DNA of 64,000 bases from assembly GCA_001683735.1 (NCBI GenBank), contig LUGG01000002.1:2542001-2606000 (forward strand), read 5' to 3'. The notes under the pieces are model-generated. The model had not been told where the DNA came from. It worked only from the letters and a program-made list of their open reading frames with translations, and did not search any database. Below, in pieces: positions 22,160 to 33,655 of the stretch. The stretch's first letter is position 1; each line of letters starts with the position of its first letter. The stretch is from Grifola frondosa. Lineage: Eukaryota > Basidiomycota > Agaricomycetes > Polyporales > Grifolaceae. Both the position numbers and the translations under genes were made by a program.

Positions 22160-22897
22160 GTATTTGTCGAACATCTTATGTCTTCGAAGAGAATCGTGGA
22201 GAACCGAGCAACGCCACAACAGAAGAATGTCTTTCGCTCTTTTTGATGACAGTTTGTCTTGGGACCAGGTTGCGGCTTCCATAGAGCCTCTCCGCATCTT
22301 CTCCATTGATGATGGTCGATGGCGAAGGAAGCAAAAAGAGGGTCCATTCACAGTTGACTGTGGAACGAAGTCTTCTACGGACTGGTGAAGCACCCACGAA
22401 TTCTGAACTCTACGCCAGCACCAACGTAAATTCCGCATGTGGTACGCTAAAGCACAAACTGGGCCTCGAACGTTGTTGGCTGGCGGACACGTTCCATTGG
22501 TGCTGTCCAGCCGGCTGTTCACTGGTGCGTATGTTGCTGCATTTGACTCAAGTGATTTGGGGTCACCGGACTGCTCACATGCCAGATTCACAGTGGTTTC
22601 AACGGTCTACTAAGTTTTCGAATATTTTGTTAAAAGACAGTCTTCCTGATCTGGTGAGGTCTGAATATATAAATGGCCCCTCTGGCCGGATAACACCCTC
22701 AGCTCAAAGCCCTCGTCTACTCAGTGCGTATCTCTACGCTCTCAGTTTTTTGCGAGACTCAGCTAACTCCGTGCTACAGAATCTCCACCCAAGTTACTCG
22801 TTTGATACTCGCTTGTTTTTTGTTCAAACCCGTTCACTACGTTAGTCAATTGATCTTTACTCAATTTGACGGTCGAACTTACGATCTCTCTTGCAGA
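22160..22897 (+). repeat. Inverted duplication, right arm (lectin 2 promoter side)
   Basis: Counterpart of the left arm in the opposite orientation: TTGGGACC near 22258, TTGATGATGG near 22305, AAAAGAGGG near 22336, AATTCTGAACTCTACGCC near 22399, TATATAAATGG near 22666 and CCCTCAGCTCAAAGCCC near 22695. TTGCAG directly before the ATG suggests a 5'-leader intron. Confidence 0.7.
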
Positions 22898-23335
22898 ATG
22901 TCTTACACCCTCACCGTCACCACCGTCCAGCCCCAGCCGCCGACCATCCAGGTCGTCGAAAAGACCGTCTGGTACTATGCTGACGGTGGGATCTGGACCG
23001 GCAACGAGCAGGATGGTCCGACCACCCTCACCATGAACGGCAGCGGTACCTCTGGTACGCTCCGCTTCATGACCAACGACGGTGACTTCTTCGTGGTCGC
23101 CTTGGGTATAAACGGATACGTGAGATGGTGCGACATTGTCACCGACCTCGCAGCGGGAAATACCGGCCTCGAAATCCACCCCACCTATTACAACGATGGC
23201 GAGCGCACGGACGCGAGGAACAAGAACCTTTCCAAGCTCGAGAAGACCGATAAGCAGGGGAGGAAAATCGCTGTCGAGTATACCGCTCCGATTGATAACA
23301 CTTACTCGGTTACCATCACCATCACCGTGACTTAA
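22898..23335 (+). CDS. Fungal fruit-body lectin (ABL-type), copy 2
   Basis: 145-codon paralogue of lectin 1, also intronless in its coding part. Hallmarks: MSYTLTVTTVQPQPP, VEKTVWYYADGGIW, LTMNGSGTSGTLRF, YVRWCDIV and LEIHPTYYNDG, ending TYSVTITITVT. The family fold and sugar-binding role are as for copy 1. Differences fall in loops (GNEQDGPTT against GNLDINEQ) that may tune sugar preference. Coding GC is higher than in copy 1. Confidence 0.93.
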   Translation: MSYTLTVTTVQPQPPTIQVVEKTVWYYADGGIWTGNEQDGPTTLTMNGSGTSGTLRFMTNDGDFFVVALGINGYVRWCDIVTDLAAGNTGLEIHPTYYNDGERTDARNKNLSKLEKTDKQGRKIAVEYTAPIDNTYSVTITITVT

Positions 23336-23869
23336 TTGTTTTTGATGTCCCCACTCACGATCCCCTCGCTGCATATTACGTAGACCAGTTCCTACCGTCG
23401 TCCTCGTCTGTGTTAGCGTTGATTCCCCTTTCGTGCCAGTGACCGTGCTCCTCGCCGGTAGTATTTTGTCGAAACTATTTCTCGCCGCAATGTGTATGAG
23501 TGTTCACGATTACAGAATATTAAAATGTTTCTGGTTGCAATGTACTCGCCTCTATTTTGCTTTTTCTGTACGAATAACTCAGTAGCATGGATGCAGAAAA
23601 CATGGATGCCAGTGGTATTTTCGACATGTGGACACATTGTCTTCTCAGGATCCGAAGGTGTTGGTGAAGGTGCCGACAAGATGGCATCGTGCATTCTAAT
23701 AGACTGATCCCGATCATTTACAAACAAACTAGGCAACCGCTCAAGATCATAACCTGTACTGCGGTGGAAATAACGATTTGATATGCATAAATGGGACCAG
23801 ATGAAACACGACAAATGGAACAAGACAAACCCATGTGCCACGATTGATATGCACCCCTCGAGGTCACCA
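23336..23869. other. Intergenic; no gene seen
   Basis: Short frames on both strands without motifs. It includes the 3' end of the lectin 2 transcript. Confidence 0.4.
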
Positions 23870-24300
23870 AGCGCGCCGTGCTATAGATATGCCCTCCATG
23901 CTGCACACCATGCTTTCTTCGCATCAGTCTCGATGATATTCTGATAGAAGGCAACAAGATGTGATTAGGCAGAACGCCGTGAGATGGATCACGGAGTGGC
24001 TTACCCCATGACATGGGATGAACCGCTCAAAATCCCATTTGGCCACCTCTTTTGCATCCCGTCTCATAGCACTGATGTATTTTATCAGCGCTCGGATACA
24101 AAAGCATATAGGGACCCGCTTACTCTTTATCCACCGTCTTCAGTCGGATGAACAGTCTCATGACCCAGGAGTATGGGCTCAAGCCTACGACGACGGGACA
24201 GTACGCCCAAATTGGAAAGGAACTATACTATCAAAATTCGCAGAGCGGTTGTTCCAGAGTCTTTTTAAAATCAGATGGTGCTCTACACGGCCAATAAGAT
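23870..24300 (+). pseudogene. Relic of the unidentified gene family (copy 2)
   Basis: Blocks matching the relic at 18864-19586 in order: YALHAAHHAFFASVSMIF, HGMNRSKSHLATSFASRLIA, then AYSLSTVFSRMNSLMTQEYG. It is more decayed, with frame changes and stops between blocks and no C-terminal part. Confidence 0.45.
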
Positions 24301-24786
24301 AACTTGCCAAGCCAACATTGAGCGAAAAGCAGTGTGACAACACCGTTCCTGTAGCGGTAACGCATGGTGACAGCATTGCGGCAGCATCCGGGTCATAAGG
24401 CCATGGGGGACATTGAGGTGGGGACATTGGGTACGACATTGAAATCCCAAGGCGTCTATAATATTGTGGCAGGGCGTCTTCAATGCTGTCAGCATGTGCT
24501 CGCAATCAGGAAACAAACATTGCATCAATATTAATGTTATGTAGATACAACCATTAATTGTAAGCATTATGCTAGCATTATATTGATATCTATATAATAT
24601 TATACCAATGCCTGTATGTTACGATAGTAACCAGTTGGGGCTTACACGACTTTTGGCCCTTATATTTTTATTCAACCCGTTGTTTTTGTCTAAGCTTTAC
24701 TAGGATTGTTCGGACATGATACGGATACAATGCATTGATATCAAATCATACAAATCCAGCGTACATCCGAGATACAAGCCGCCTTA
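24301..24786. other. AT-rich intergenic stretch
   Basis: No gene. It includes an AT-rich tract around 24530-24610. Confidence 0.4.
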
Positions 24787-25590
24787 TCAATCACTAACGA
24801 TTGCACGTCGCCCATAGAAGACAGTCAGAAGCCGGGTAAATTCCGGCCATATTTCAGCCCGGACACCCACACAACCTTGACAAGTATCGCTGCACCCTCC
24901 ACTATCATGACGCGCGCCAGAATGTCCACTCTTGATCATCCATGCCTCGATAAACTGGCCTTCAAGTGCAATATCTGCATCCCAGCGCTCCCACAATCCT
25001 CCAGGAAATGCAGGATATGCAGCAATATATGCCATCCAGAAAGCGTCGCTTCCCCAGGTCCATTCAGAGGATGTGCGATCGACTGCGATATGTAAGACCC
25101 AATCTTCGATGTCGCGAAGCAATTTGAGCCAGGACGCTTGGCGGAGATGGTTGAATTGCGATGGAAGGGGAAGGAAAGTGATGTAGTTATCGTCCGAGTC
25201 CTCCTGCAGAACAAGTCATTAAGTATGTACGGGCCGACATGGGTAACGTACCGAGTCACGATCTTTCTGTGTTTCCGGAGTGGTCATACTCACTGACTCT
25301 ATCGCTATCGGTGCAGCTTGTAAGACGGGGGACACATAAGGTGCGTATTCCTGTGGAACAGAGATGGAGACCTGGAGGGGCTGGGACGGGTTGTCAGTTG
25401 GCGTGGCATGAATTTGAGATGCACTTACTATATTGGCTAGAGAAATGCCAACAGGAAGGGTACCACGGAATGACACAGAAATTTGGAAGGGGATTGGAGA
25501 GCAGATAGAGGAGGTGTGATGAAGAGGATCCGGAAATATCATAGACGTTACCACAGACATCGTGGAGCAATGGCAACTTGCAACTTGCAC
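24787..25590 (-). CDS. Hypothetical protein, four or so exons
   Basis: A consistent splice chain on the minus strand. The N-terminal exon starts at MQVASCHC (25590) or MSVVTSMIF (25560) and ends LANI before GTAAGT. Next PLQVSISVPQEYAPYVSPVL, then PETQKDRDS before GTACGT, then EDSDDNYITFLPLPSQFNHL and a long Trp-rich exon (WVLHIAVDRTSSEWTWGSDA, GGLWERWDADIALEGQFIEA) to the stop at 24787. No signal peptide or membrane helix. I do not recognise the family; the splice sites and composition look like a real gene. Confidence 0.5.
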
Positions 25591-25781
25591 GACTTGTGAC
25601 GTTGATCTTTCCTTCTTCTATGCATGTGACTTACATTCGCGCTCACGTGCACGACGCGTTCAGATGACATGTCAATTCTTCTGGCTCCTGCAATCTGGTA
25701 AATCGTGTTAAAAGATGTTTAAAACAAAGATACCCTCCGGTAATATTTTCTCTCATAAATGAATGTAAAATCTCACCAACA
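25591..25781. other. Short intergenic gap left of the two-gene module
   Basis: Candidate left edge of the module. No inverted repeat is seen here. Confidence 0.3.
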
Positions 25782-28700
25782 TTGGCAGAAATACAATGTG
25801 TCGGGCCGAACTCCTACAAGTGCACCATTTGCCCTCGCCGGCCCCATACTTCGGAGGTCATGAAGCATTCGCACATTCTGCAACACTGCAAGAACAAAAC
25901 TCATACCAAAAGACTCCGACATCAGCCCGAGACATCGTCAACACAACCATGTGATGTTCCGCCCCCTCCCCTTCCCCCACCCATTGCTTTTCCACCAAAC
26001 AGATGCATGTGCACCTTGACGAAGTCGAGGACAATGACACAGTATCTTCCGGTTCACTAATATTCCAGATACACAGATGGGTCAAATTCTGGACGTACTG
26101 AGAACTATTTCTGACATTCCTGGCGAAGACAGCTCAGATTTGCCCGTGCCCTTGTGTGATCTCTGGGATGCGGACGTGGGCGACCGTGTTGTGCAGCTGC
26201 CTGCAGTTGATTACTATCAAGAACTTCTCCAGTCTCTCGAGAATGGAGACAGGCTGCCGCCTCGATTTCCAACTGTTAGCAGCTGCGCAGCTGAGGCTGC
26301 CGAGCTCGGTATTCACAATGGCGTTGACTCGTTTGGACACGATGATGACACTGAGGGTATGTAGCAATTGAATTTATCAAAGCATTTTATTGACATTCTT
26401 CTAGGTCTGAATATGGAGGATGAGCTGGATGTTGACCATCACGAAGATATGGAACCTAGTTCTGCAACATATCCGTGGCCGTCCATGGCGGTAAGACTCC
26501 TTTCAGTCTATGGTGTACCAGGTAGCTAACCAGGAGCAGATATTTTTAACGGATCTTCTTTTTAGCTCACCTCGCTTGCGCTTTTCGGAGGCGCAGAAAG
26601 CCGCGATACTCAGTTGGGGAAAGGATATGGGAGCCGCCAATGTCCCAACAATCGGCGCTGTCAAGAGATGTCAAGATAAAATTCTCAAGCTTGTGGGAGA
26701 CCCGACAGAGAAGGTAGTGACACATTCCGGAACAACGTTTTATATTAACGACGTCGGAAAGGCCATAGCAAAGGTTAGCTTCAATTTGTCATTTCAAATC
26801 TTTCAACTAACCTGGATTTAATGCAGGATTATGCCAACCCCATAACCCGGTCTGCGATGTGCGACTACCCTGTCGACGGAGAAGGTGGGATGTCACAGGT
26901 CTGGAACGGCATGAAGATGCTGTTTGACCTTCCACCGGATATGGGGACTCCATCAGTCCGCGTTGACAAAGAGTTGTATTTTCTTGGTGAACTTCTCCAG
27001 CTTGATTCGGAGGAGTACTTTATTCCTACGCGTTTTTTCTACGCTCGCTCACAACCTGAATCCGACGCCGCGTTCAATCTCTCCCGGGAGTTATATGCTC
27101 TTGGTCACTCAGTTGCTCGTTCCGATGTGAGTTTCTCTACCACTTCTTGTGACATTGTCTCACACATAATCTAGAATGGCTTCGTCGTCGCTAAGGAGCA
27201 GGTCTGTACTCCAATCTCAAGTTTCTACCGGAACTTCGAAGAGATCAGCCAAATGCCCGCAGAATTTGAGTGTGGATTTGCAGGTAATTTATAGCCTCTT
27301 CGACAAGAACTCCTTAACCCTTTGTTTTCGTAGCATGCTCAAGCTCGTTTAGAGAGGCTATGCCTCACCGCCTTCGTGCCAAAGCGCAGGGACGTACCGT
27401 TTACTCAGTCCCTCTTATCATCTTCATGGACGACGTTTCGGGCAACATCAGCAAGCAATGGAACAAGCACCATGTAATTTACATGTCCAATGCGAACCTA
27501 CCACGCGAAATGCTGGAGAAAGAGTTCTGCATCCAATTTGTGAGTTCGTCTCCTCACGCCACCCCTATGGAACTCATGGAGGCCATGAGAACATCAATAT
27601 GGTAAGTCGTCAAATACATTAACTCTAAGTCACTAATTTTCAGTATTGCAGCAAAGCAGCTGACTCGGGGATTGTTGCGTGGGACTGCGTCAACCACGAA
27701 GAAGTCCTCCTGGACCCGTATGGGTTGTTCTTCGGAGGCGACAATCCGATGCATGCCGAAGAATGCAGCCACGCAGGGATGAACAGCAATCATTTCTGTC
27801 GTACTTGTCACGTTGGAGGCACCAAAGCATACAAGAGTTCGGATGAAGGGTATCAGACCCTATTCAGCGTACGTGTCCCTCCCATGTCATTCAGCCTCTT
27901 TACTAACAATGTTGCTTAGTCCGGTAAGCTGCGTACGCCGCAAGAAACAATGGCTGAAGTTTGTCGGCAAGTTCAACAATCAGTTCTTCCAGGTGGAGCG
28001 AATAAAATCAAGAATGCAGTGGCCACGACTGGAACGAGCGATACCGCCTCTGGGGCGATTGTGAATTGTCTTCTTACATTGGGTAAACAACTGCAAAAGG
28101 CAAACTCGAAGCAGCCGGAGGAACTAAACACAGATGCAAACTCTCCACAGCTGCCGCAGAAGAACTCGAAGTCCGAAATATGTGCGCGGCTTGAGAAGGA
28201 ACTAGAGACCCTTCTTGGTGGCCAGGCGATTGAAGACCGAATCAACCCTCTGCTCGGGATGCCCGGTACGTGGCTCAGTTGACACATGACTTATGCATCT
28301 TACAGTCAACAGGCGTCAACATACACATGGATACTCCAACGGAGATCCTTCATACTGTGTTGCTTGGAGTTGTCAAATACTTCTGGGGTCAAACCGTGTA
28401 CCTTCTCGGCAAGGACGGGACAATGCCAACATTTCAGACGCGACTCGACTCGATCAGCTCAGCGGGCTCAATAATCCAACCCTCGGAGCCGAATACATCT
28501 GCAAATACAAGGGCGGTCTCATTGGCAAGCACTTCAAGAGCCTTGCGCAAGTGATGCCGTTTCTGGTTTACGACCTTGTACCGCAGATAGTTCTTGATGG
28601 ATGGACGGCTATTGGCTCACTGATCGTTCTGTTATGGCATACAGAGATTATCAACACGGAGGATTATCTGGTGAGTGTCAGTAGAGTGTCATAACTTCAC

Positions 28701-30411
28701 TAGTCATAATTCTATGCTATAGGCTGAACTTTCTCGTGTAATCGAGGATTTTCTCAACATCACTGCATCGTGCGCGCCCAGCATACTGATTAGCAAACCT
28801 AAATTCCATTTTCTTGTCCACCTTCCGGCCTATATACGACGATTCGGTCCTGCGGTGCTCTTCTCGACCGAACGATACGAGTCATTCAACCACGTCTTCA
28901 GACTTGCATCAATCTATAGTAACCGCCAGGCTCCCAGTCGTGACACTTGCAATGCCTTCGCTGCGCAGGACATCATCAAGCACGTTGCAACCGGAGGATT
29001 CTGGTTTGATGCTGGGCGGAAGAAGTGGGCTTGTGCAGGTGATGTGATACTCCGCTTCATGGAATCGCACCCTGCGCAAGCAAGTCTTCTCGGACATAAA
29101 GTACAACCTATAAAGAAGCCGGGTACGTTCTTTTTTCTTGTAAAATCTGTCCATCGTTCAAACGTCAAACACTTGCTTTAGGCTCTGTGCGACTAGCCGC
29201 TCCTGTGTTAGAGAATGGCAAGCGGTGAGGCCCCCTCCCATGCCTTTGTCGGCTACGTTATCTTGCGCTGCGCTTACAGAAAGTCAGGATCCGGCAGTGG
29301 CGATAGGGCAAACATTTCATGCTGCCGTATCTTTTCTTACGAAGAACGGTGACAACGCACAACTCTCAGACCATGTTCTCTATCGAGAAAAGGATGTAGA
29401 GAGACCCTCTGTTGGGAAGGTGGTTGAGATTCTCGTTCCAGTGGGCGTTCAGACTGCTCGCCATGTTTTACTCAAGAAGTTAGGCTTCTTAGGCCAACTT
29501 CATCCGCAGCTTCGCCTTCCATGTCTGGAGTTGACTGACCAAATGGTGGTTGCCCGGTCTGAGGTATGTGGTCACCTCTATGTTATTTTCATTATGCTAA
29601 TAAACCCGAAAGGATGTTCTTTGTGTGGCGAACGTTCAGCACGATTGCGCCACTGCATGCTGTCCGACCACCGGAACTGCTCGTGTTCGACAGGAGCGAG
29701 CAGAGACAACGCGTATGCGACCTCAAGTGAAACACAACCCTGAACCACGCTATCTCCTCAATACATTTTCACTACACAACTATTCTACCATTGCCGCAGC
29801 CATTCCTGACCATCTTAAAGTCCGGACTGCCGTCATTTCTAATGTTCAAGCCGTCCGGATACGAGCTGCACAACAGATACGCGATAGGAAACAGGGAGGA
29901 GAGGCTGGTGGCAATGTGCCGTTGGTTCTGGGTACTGCTGCCGCTAACAGCATCCCCGGCGCTGAGAATATGCCTACTTTCTCCGCGACCACCCAAGGAG
30001 AGTCTGCTACACCTGACTTACCCATGTATGATGTTGCCACTCCTCAAGCTCCCCCCACGGCATCGACATCGTTTACAATGCCTGCATTTGAGCAACCGAC
30101 GAAGAAGCAAAAGTCAGGGAGCACAAAACCCTCGAGATCGTCAAACGTAGTCCCAAGACAGAGACGAGGGCAAGTTTCAATGCTTGCCGCCACCTCTATG
30201 CCATCATTCGTGAGTCAGATTTCTTTAATGATCAGCCTGCATCAATATACTCATCAGCCTTTCTCCCTTCCAGCCGCCCACTGATAACCCTTCCGCACAA
30301 GTGCTGCAGCGTGCGAGCAGCTCCACCTTTACCTTTCAGATACACGGTTACACACACCATACAGATTCTTCTTCTCTTGTACCCAATCTAACTGAATTCG
30401 ATGTAAATTAG
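25782..30411 (+). CDS. Multicopy transposase-like protein of Agaricomycete mobile elements
   Basis: Very long multi-exon gene. It opens with a finger-like CTICPRRPHTSEVMKHSHIL then HC unit, followed by an acidic spacer, LTDLLFSSPRLRFSEAQKAA, TTFYINDVGKAIAKDYANP, a stretch with FMDDVSGNISKQWNKHHV and IYMSNANLPREMLEKEF, CxxC (FCRTCHVGG), LLGMPGVNIHMDTPTEILHT, KFHFLVHLPAYIRRFGP and ERYESFNHVFRLASIYSNRQ. From memory, proteins with these blocks occur in many near-identical copies in Agaricomycete genomes and behave like transposases related to the Plavaka/CMC group; that assignment is inferred. Conserved acidic residues (DD in MDDVSG, D in MDTPTE) could be catalytic. Introns join in frame, the last at TTC/GTGAGT (30210), ending TEFDVN at 30411. 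No stop lesion was found. Confidence 0.7.
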
Positions 30412-30562
30412 TCATTAATTCGTCTCACTTTGATTGTTTTAATCTCAATATCACTCAGGCTTGCAAAGCGCCCATGGGGCGCTGGCGCATTCTAGTTCAA
30501 CTTCCTTTTTCGGTTACCGTGACTCTTGCACACGACGGCACATCACTTGCGACACTCTCATC

Positions 30563-32053
30563 ATGGCTGGCATCCTCGGACAGTTCAAACTTCTTAGCCG
30601 TGCTCAAGCTTCACGTGTGGAGGCTGCTGAGGGAGCTCTTGGGTCGGGCCATTCGGGCTCACAGGATGAAGATTCCTCTCGTCCCGATGATGCCGCCCAG
30701 GATGGGAACAGCTCAGCCACTTCTGGGAGCATAAGCCCACCACCATCCACGCAGCCACGTGGAATCGGAGGACAAGAGAAGGATCCCAAGAGCGCGAAGA
30801 TCCACTGGCAATCAACATTCGAGTGGTCAAGCGCCTCAAGACTCATGCTAACAGCCTGACACGGGAGTACAGCTTACCATCAGATGCTCAGCTTTGCTGG
30901 AAAGATTCACTCAGGTGCGTACGCATGTATTTCTTTCTTTCTTGTTCGCTAATGAGTTTCACAGTTGTCTTTACCTGAAATGCTGGTCACGCTCTTCGCA
31001 CAATATCTACGGATGGATGCAAATGACAAGCTACAACAGATTGAAGACAATCTGGATTCAAGGCGCTTCGTTGTATGTACCTATATTTTTGTTTGCCTCA
31101 TAACTTATACAAGTTACACAGCAAATCATGACGAGACGCCTCTGGGCAATCGTTCTATCTCCTAATCTCCCGGCCTATGTTGAGGATTTCGTTGAAAATG
31201 TCCTAAGGTTTGTAAGGAAGAATCCAGATATATTTAAGCTCGACCAGAAGATCTTCGATGACCCTGAGCTTGTGGACAAGCTTTCCAGCTTGATCAGTCA
31301 TATCTCCACGGACATTCGGTGCGCGGTCAAACGAGCAGTACGTAGCTTTTGAATACTGCAACTCCCATCTAATAATCATGGACAGCTATTGAATGGAATA
31401 AATGCTGGCACCGACCTGAGCGAACTTGTCAACAAGTTTGCAAGTACCGGGAAGATTGAGGTCTCTCTTGCACACTGGCGGCGTGTCGCGTTCTTGGTAA
31501 GTGCAAAAGGTTTTATTTAACCTTTTTATTATTGATTATCGGCCATCCAGCGCTCTGCACTCTACGCGTTTAGCAGCTGGAGAAGAAGCCTGCGATCGCA
31601 AAACCTCGGGTCAGCGCCAAGTCCCACGGGCCTCGTCGGCTGAAGAGGACGACTCTGGCAGCAGAGCTGGCGATGACCCTGGCAGCAGAGCTGGTGATGA
31701 CTCTGGCAGCAACAGTGCCCCTCAAAATGAGGTAGTTGCTACAGATGCTGGGGATATGAAGGCTTACACATCGAAGGAATTCTGGAACTACGTCGATGAC
31801 CTACTTTCGGAGATGCGACAGGATGCATTCAATCAAACCCGAGAGAGAGCGGAGGAATACGACGCAGTTTATACGAAGTAAGTCACAATTGATTTTTGAT
31901 GACGTGGTGCTAAAAAATGTTCTGCTTCTTAGGCCCTTTACGGAGATTCTTATGAATGACCTCAGCATATACAACCCGCTCGATACTCGCCGCCCTGTTG
32001 CCACTGTTACAGCGCCGTGGCAGAAGACAATAGAGGCGGAACTCATGTGGTAG
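30563..32053 (+). CDS. Conserved partner protein of the transposase-like gene
   Basis: Starts MAGILGQFKLLSRAQASR, followed by a Ser/Asp-rich linker. Then, in another frame, VVKRLKTHANSLTREYSLP, LSLPEMLVTLFAQYLRMDAN, IMTRRLWAIVLSPNLPAYVE, a helical stretch (FVRKNPDIFKLDQKIFDD), LAHWRRVAFL, a repeated GDDPGSRAGDDSGS tract, KEFWNYVDDLLSEMRQDAF and a C-terminus RPFTEILMNDLSIYNP. No enzyme motif; it looks alpha-helical. The join near 30740-30790 that changes frame is unresolved. It lies 150 bp past the transposase-like gene, same strand. I recall the same pairing in related genomes, so it is likely an accessory protein of the element, but its role is unknown. Confidence 0.55.
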
Positions 32054-32759
32054 AGGTCAGTGTTTGAGGCCGTTGTGTATGCGTTCGCATTCGGTGATTT
32101 GCGCTATCCTTACTTCTGTGCTATCATGTTTTCTCGTTGGTTCATTCTTAGTTAGCCGCATTGTTGTCATGCTCGTTTATAATAAATTCAATTGTCTAAT
32201 ACGAAGAATGGAAAAACCGGATGCGTAGAATTCAAAGTCGGACCCAATATCCACAGCCATCATTCGACCCATGCAAGCACTTGCCCGATGCCAAGTACAG
32301 GCTGTAGTGACATTGATATGATATTATAATTTTAGTACTACAATGATGCTGAAAGTTACATGTTCTGCCAGGGCCAGGTCAGTATAAACACGGCGCTATC
32401 ACAATATTGGCCCAATGTGTAAGCGCCGATACTGGAACAATATCGGAAAAATAACCTTGCATCTGTGTTGTACCAGCCTTTGCTTTTGACCGACAAGTTG
32501 CCACACTGAGGTATAATAACTCCTTTTCAAATGTTGGGATTACAGTGCTTACCTTATCATTGCAAATTCAATGCGGTATTCGGGTCGTTTCATTACTTGC
32601 ATGGCATTGGTCGAGTATTGCTGAAACTCTTAAGTTGAAAGCTTAATATAATGTTTCATTTTAATGCTGTTACAACGTCTAGCGATTCTTATGGTCACAA
32701 CCCGGGTCCACTACCGTGACAACAAGCGGAATCTCAAATATTGTGACAATGCCGCGACT
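32054..32759. other. Intergenic with a small hairpin
   Basis: No gene seen. An inverted repeat at 32391-32428 (CGGCGCT ... AGCGCCG) with partly paired inner arms is the only structure noted. Confidence 0.4.
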
Positions 32760-33655
32760 TGCTGGCGGTGTATACCTGTTCCTTCCCGGGTAGGTTCATA
32801 AGGAGGTCGGCGGCAATGACTGTTTTTGAAGCGACGTGGTAGAACGCGATATCTTTGTTCTGGTGCCCAGAAAAATCGCTGGGAGCAACGCTTAGGTAAT
32901 TTACTAGGATGAACTCCAATGAAGCATTACCAGTGATGTATCTGTTACGAGCAATCTTCATCAGTCAAAGAAGGTAGAAACATGCACCGCGCTTCGAACC
33001 TCGCTTTCGAAGCCGTGCGTCACATCTGGAGCGGCTGCGCTGTATACTGTCGAACAGGTGTATGATCTTCCCAATCGCATTGTAATGCTCGCCACTAACC
33101 AGCATCTAGTTGCCAGCCCTCGGCTTCCTTTTTCTTGTTCAAGTCCTCAGGCCGATGACCCGCGCTTCTGGATAGGCTCTCTTGTACTCTCCTGGATATG
33201 AGAAGTGAGCATACAAGCCGGTGGCACCCACCGATTTACACTCACCAAGAAACATGTGATGGAACGCGTTGCCAGCGATGATGTATCTGCATGAGTGCAC
33301 TCATGAATCTGACGATTTCGGTGGAATGGCATTCGGCTCACTTCACTTCTCCAAGCTCTGCCAATTTTTTTCTTCGTTTCGGTCGTCAGCGGCGTCGAGG
33401 CAAATACCCAAACCCCTCCCGATTCAAGTTTTATCGCTGTGGACCGACCGCCGACGGGGAAAACCCCAAACACGTTAAAGGGTCTGATTCGCGTAGACTG
33501 AGCGGTGTTATGGTGTAGAACGTGTTGGAAACATACCGACAGAACGTCCAGACATTGGGAGCCGCCTGATGGACGGAATTCAATCAGCACAGTTGGAGTA
33601 CCGGCGGAAATGATACACTGACCTCCCGCATTATGATACCATCCCTGAGCGGCAT
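32760..33655 (-). pseudogene. DUF4336 family gene with two frameshifts (copy 2)
   Basis: Exons align block for block with the copy at 19624: MPLRDGIIMRE, APNVWTF, PFNVFGVFPVGGRSTAIKL, VWVFASTPLTTETKKK, YIIAGNAFHHMFLG, EYKRAYPEARVIG, EDLNKKKEAEGWQLD, VTHGFESEVRS and FSGHQNKDIAFYHVASKTVI, LLMNLPGKEQ. One extra A in a run of seven (near 33364) and one missing base near 33160 break the frame. The splice sites are still good. It keeps the C-terminal part that copy 1 lacks. Either a young pseudogene or assembly errors. Confidence 0.65.

Noticed and set aside
31660..31715. Short direct repeat (GCAGAGCTGGCGATGACCCTG type)
   Set aside because: It is an in-frame protein tract repeat (GDDxGSRA) inside the partner gene, not a separate element.
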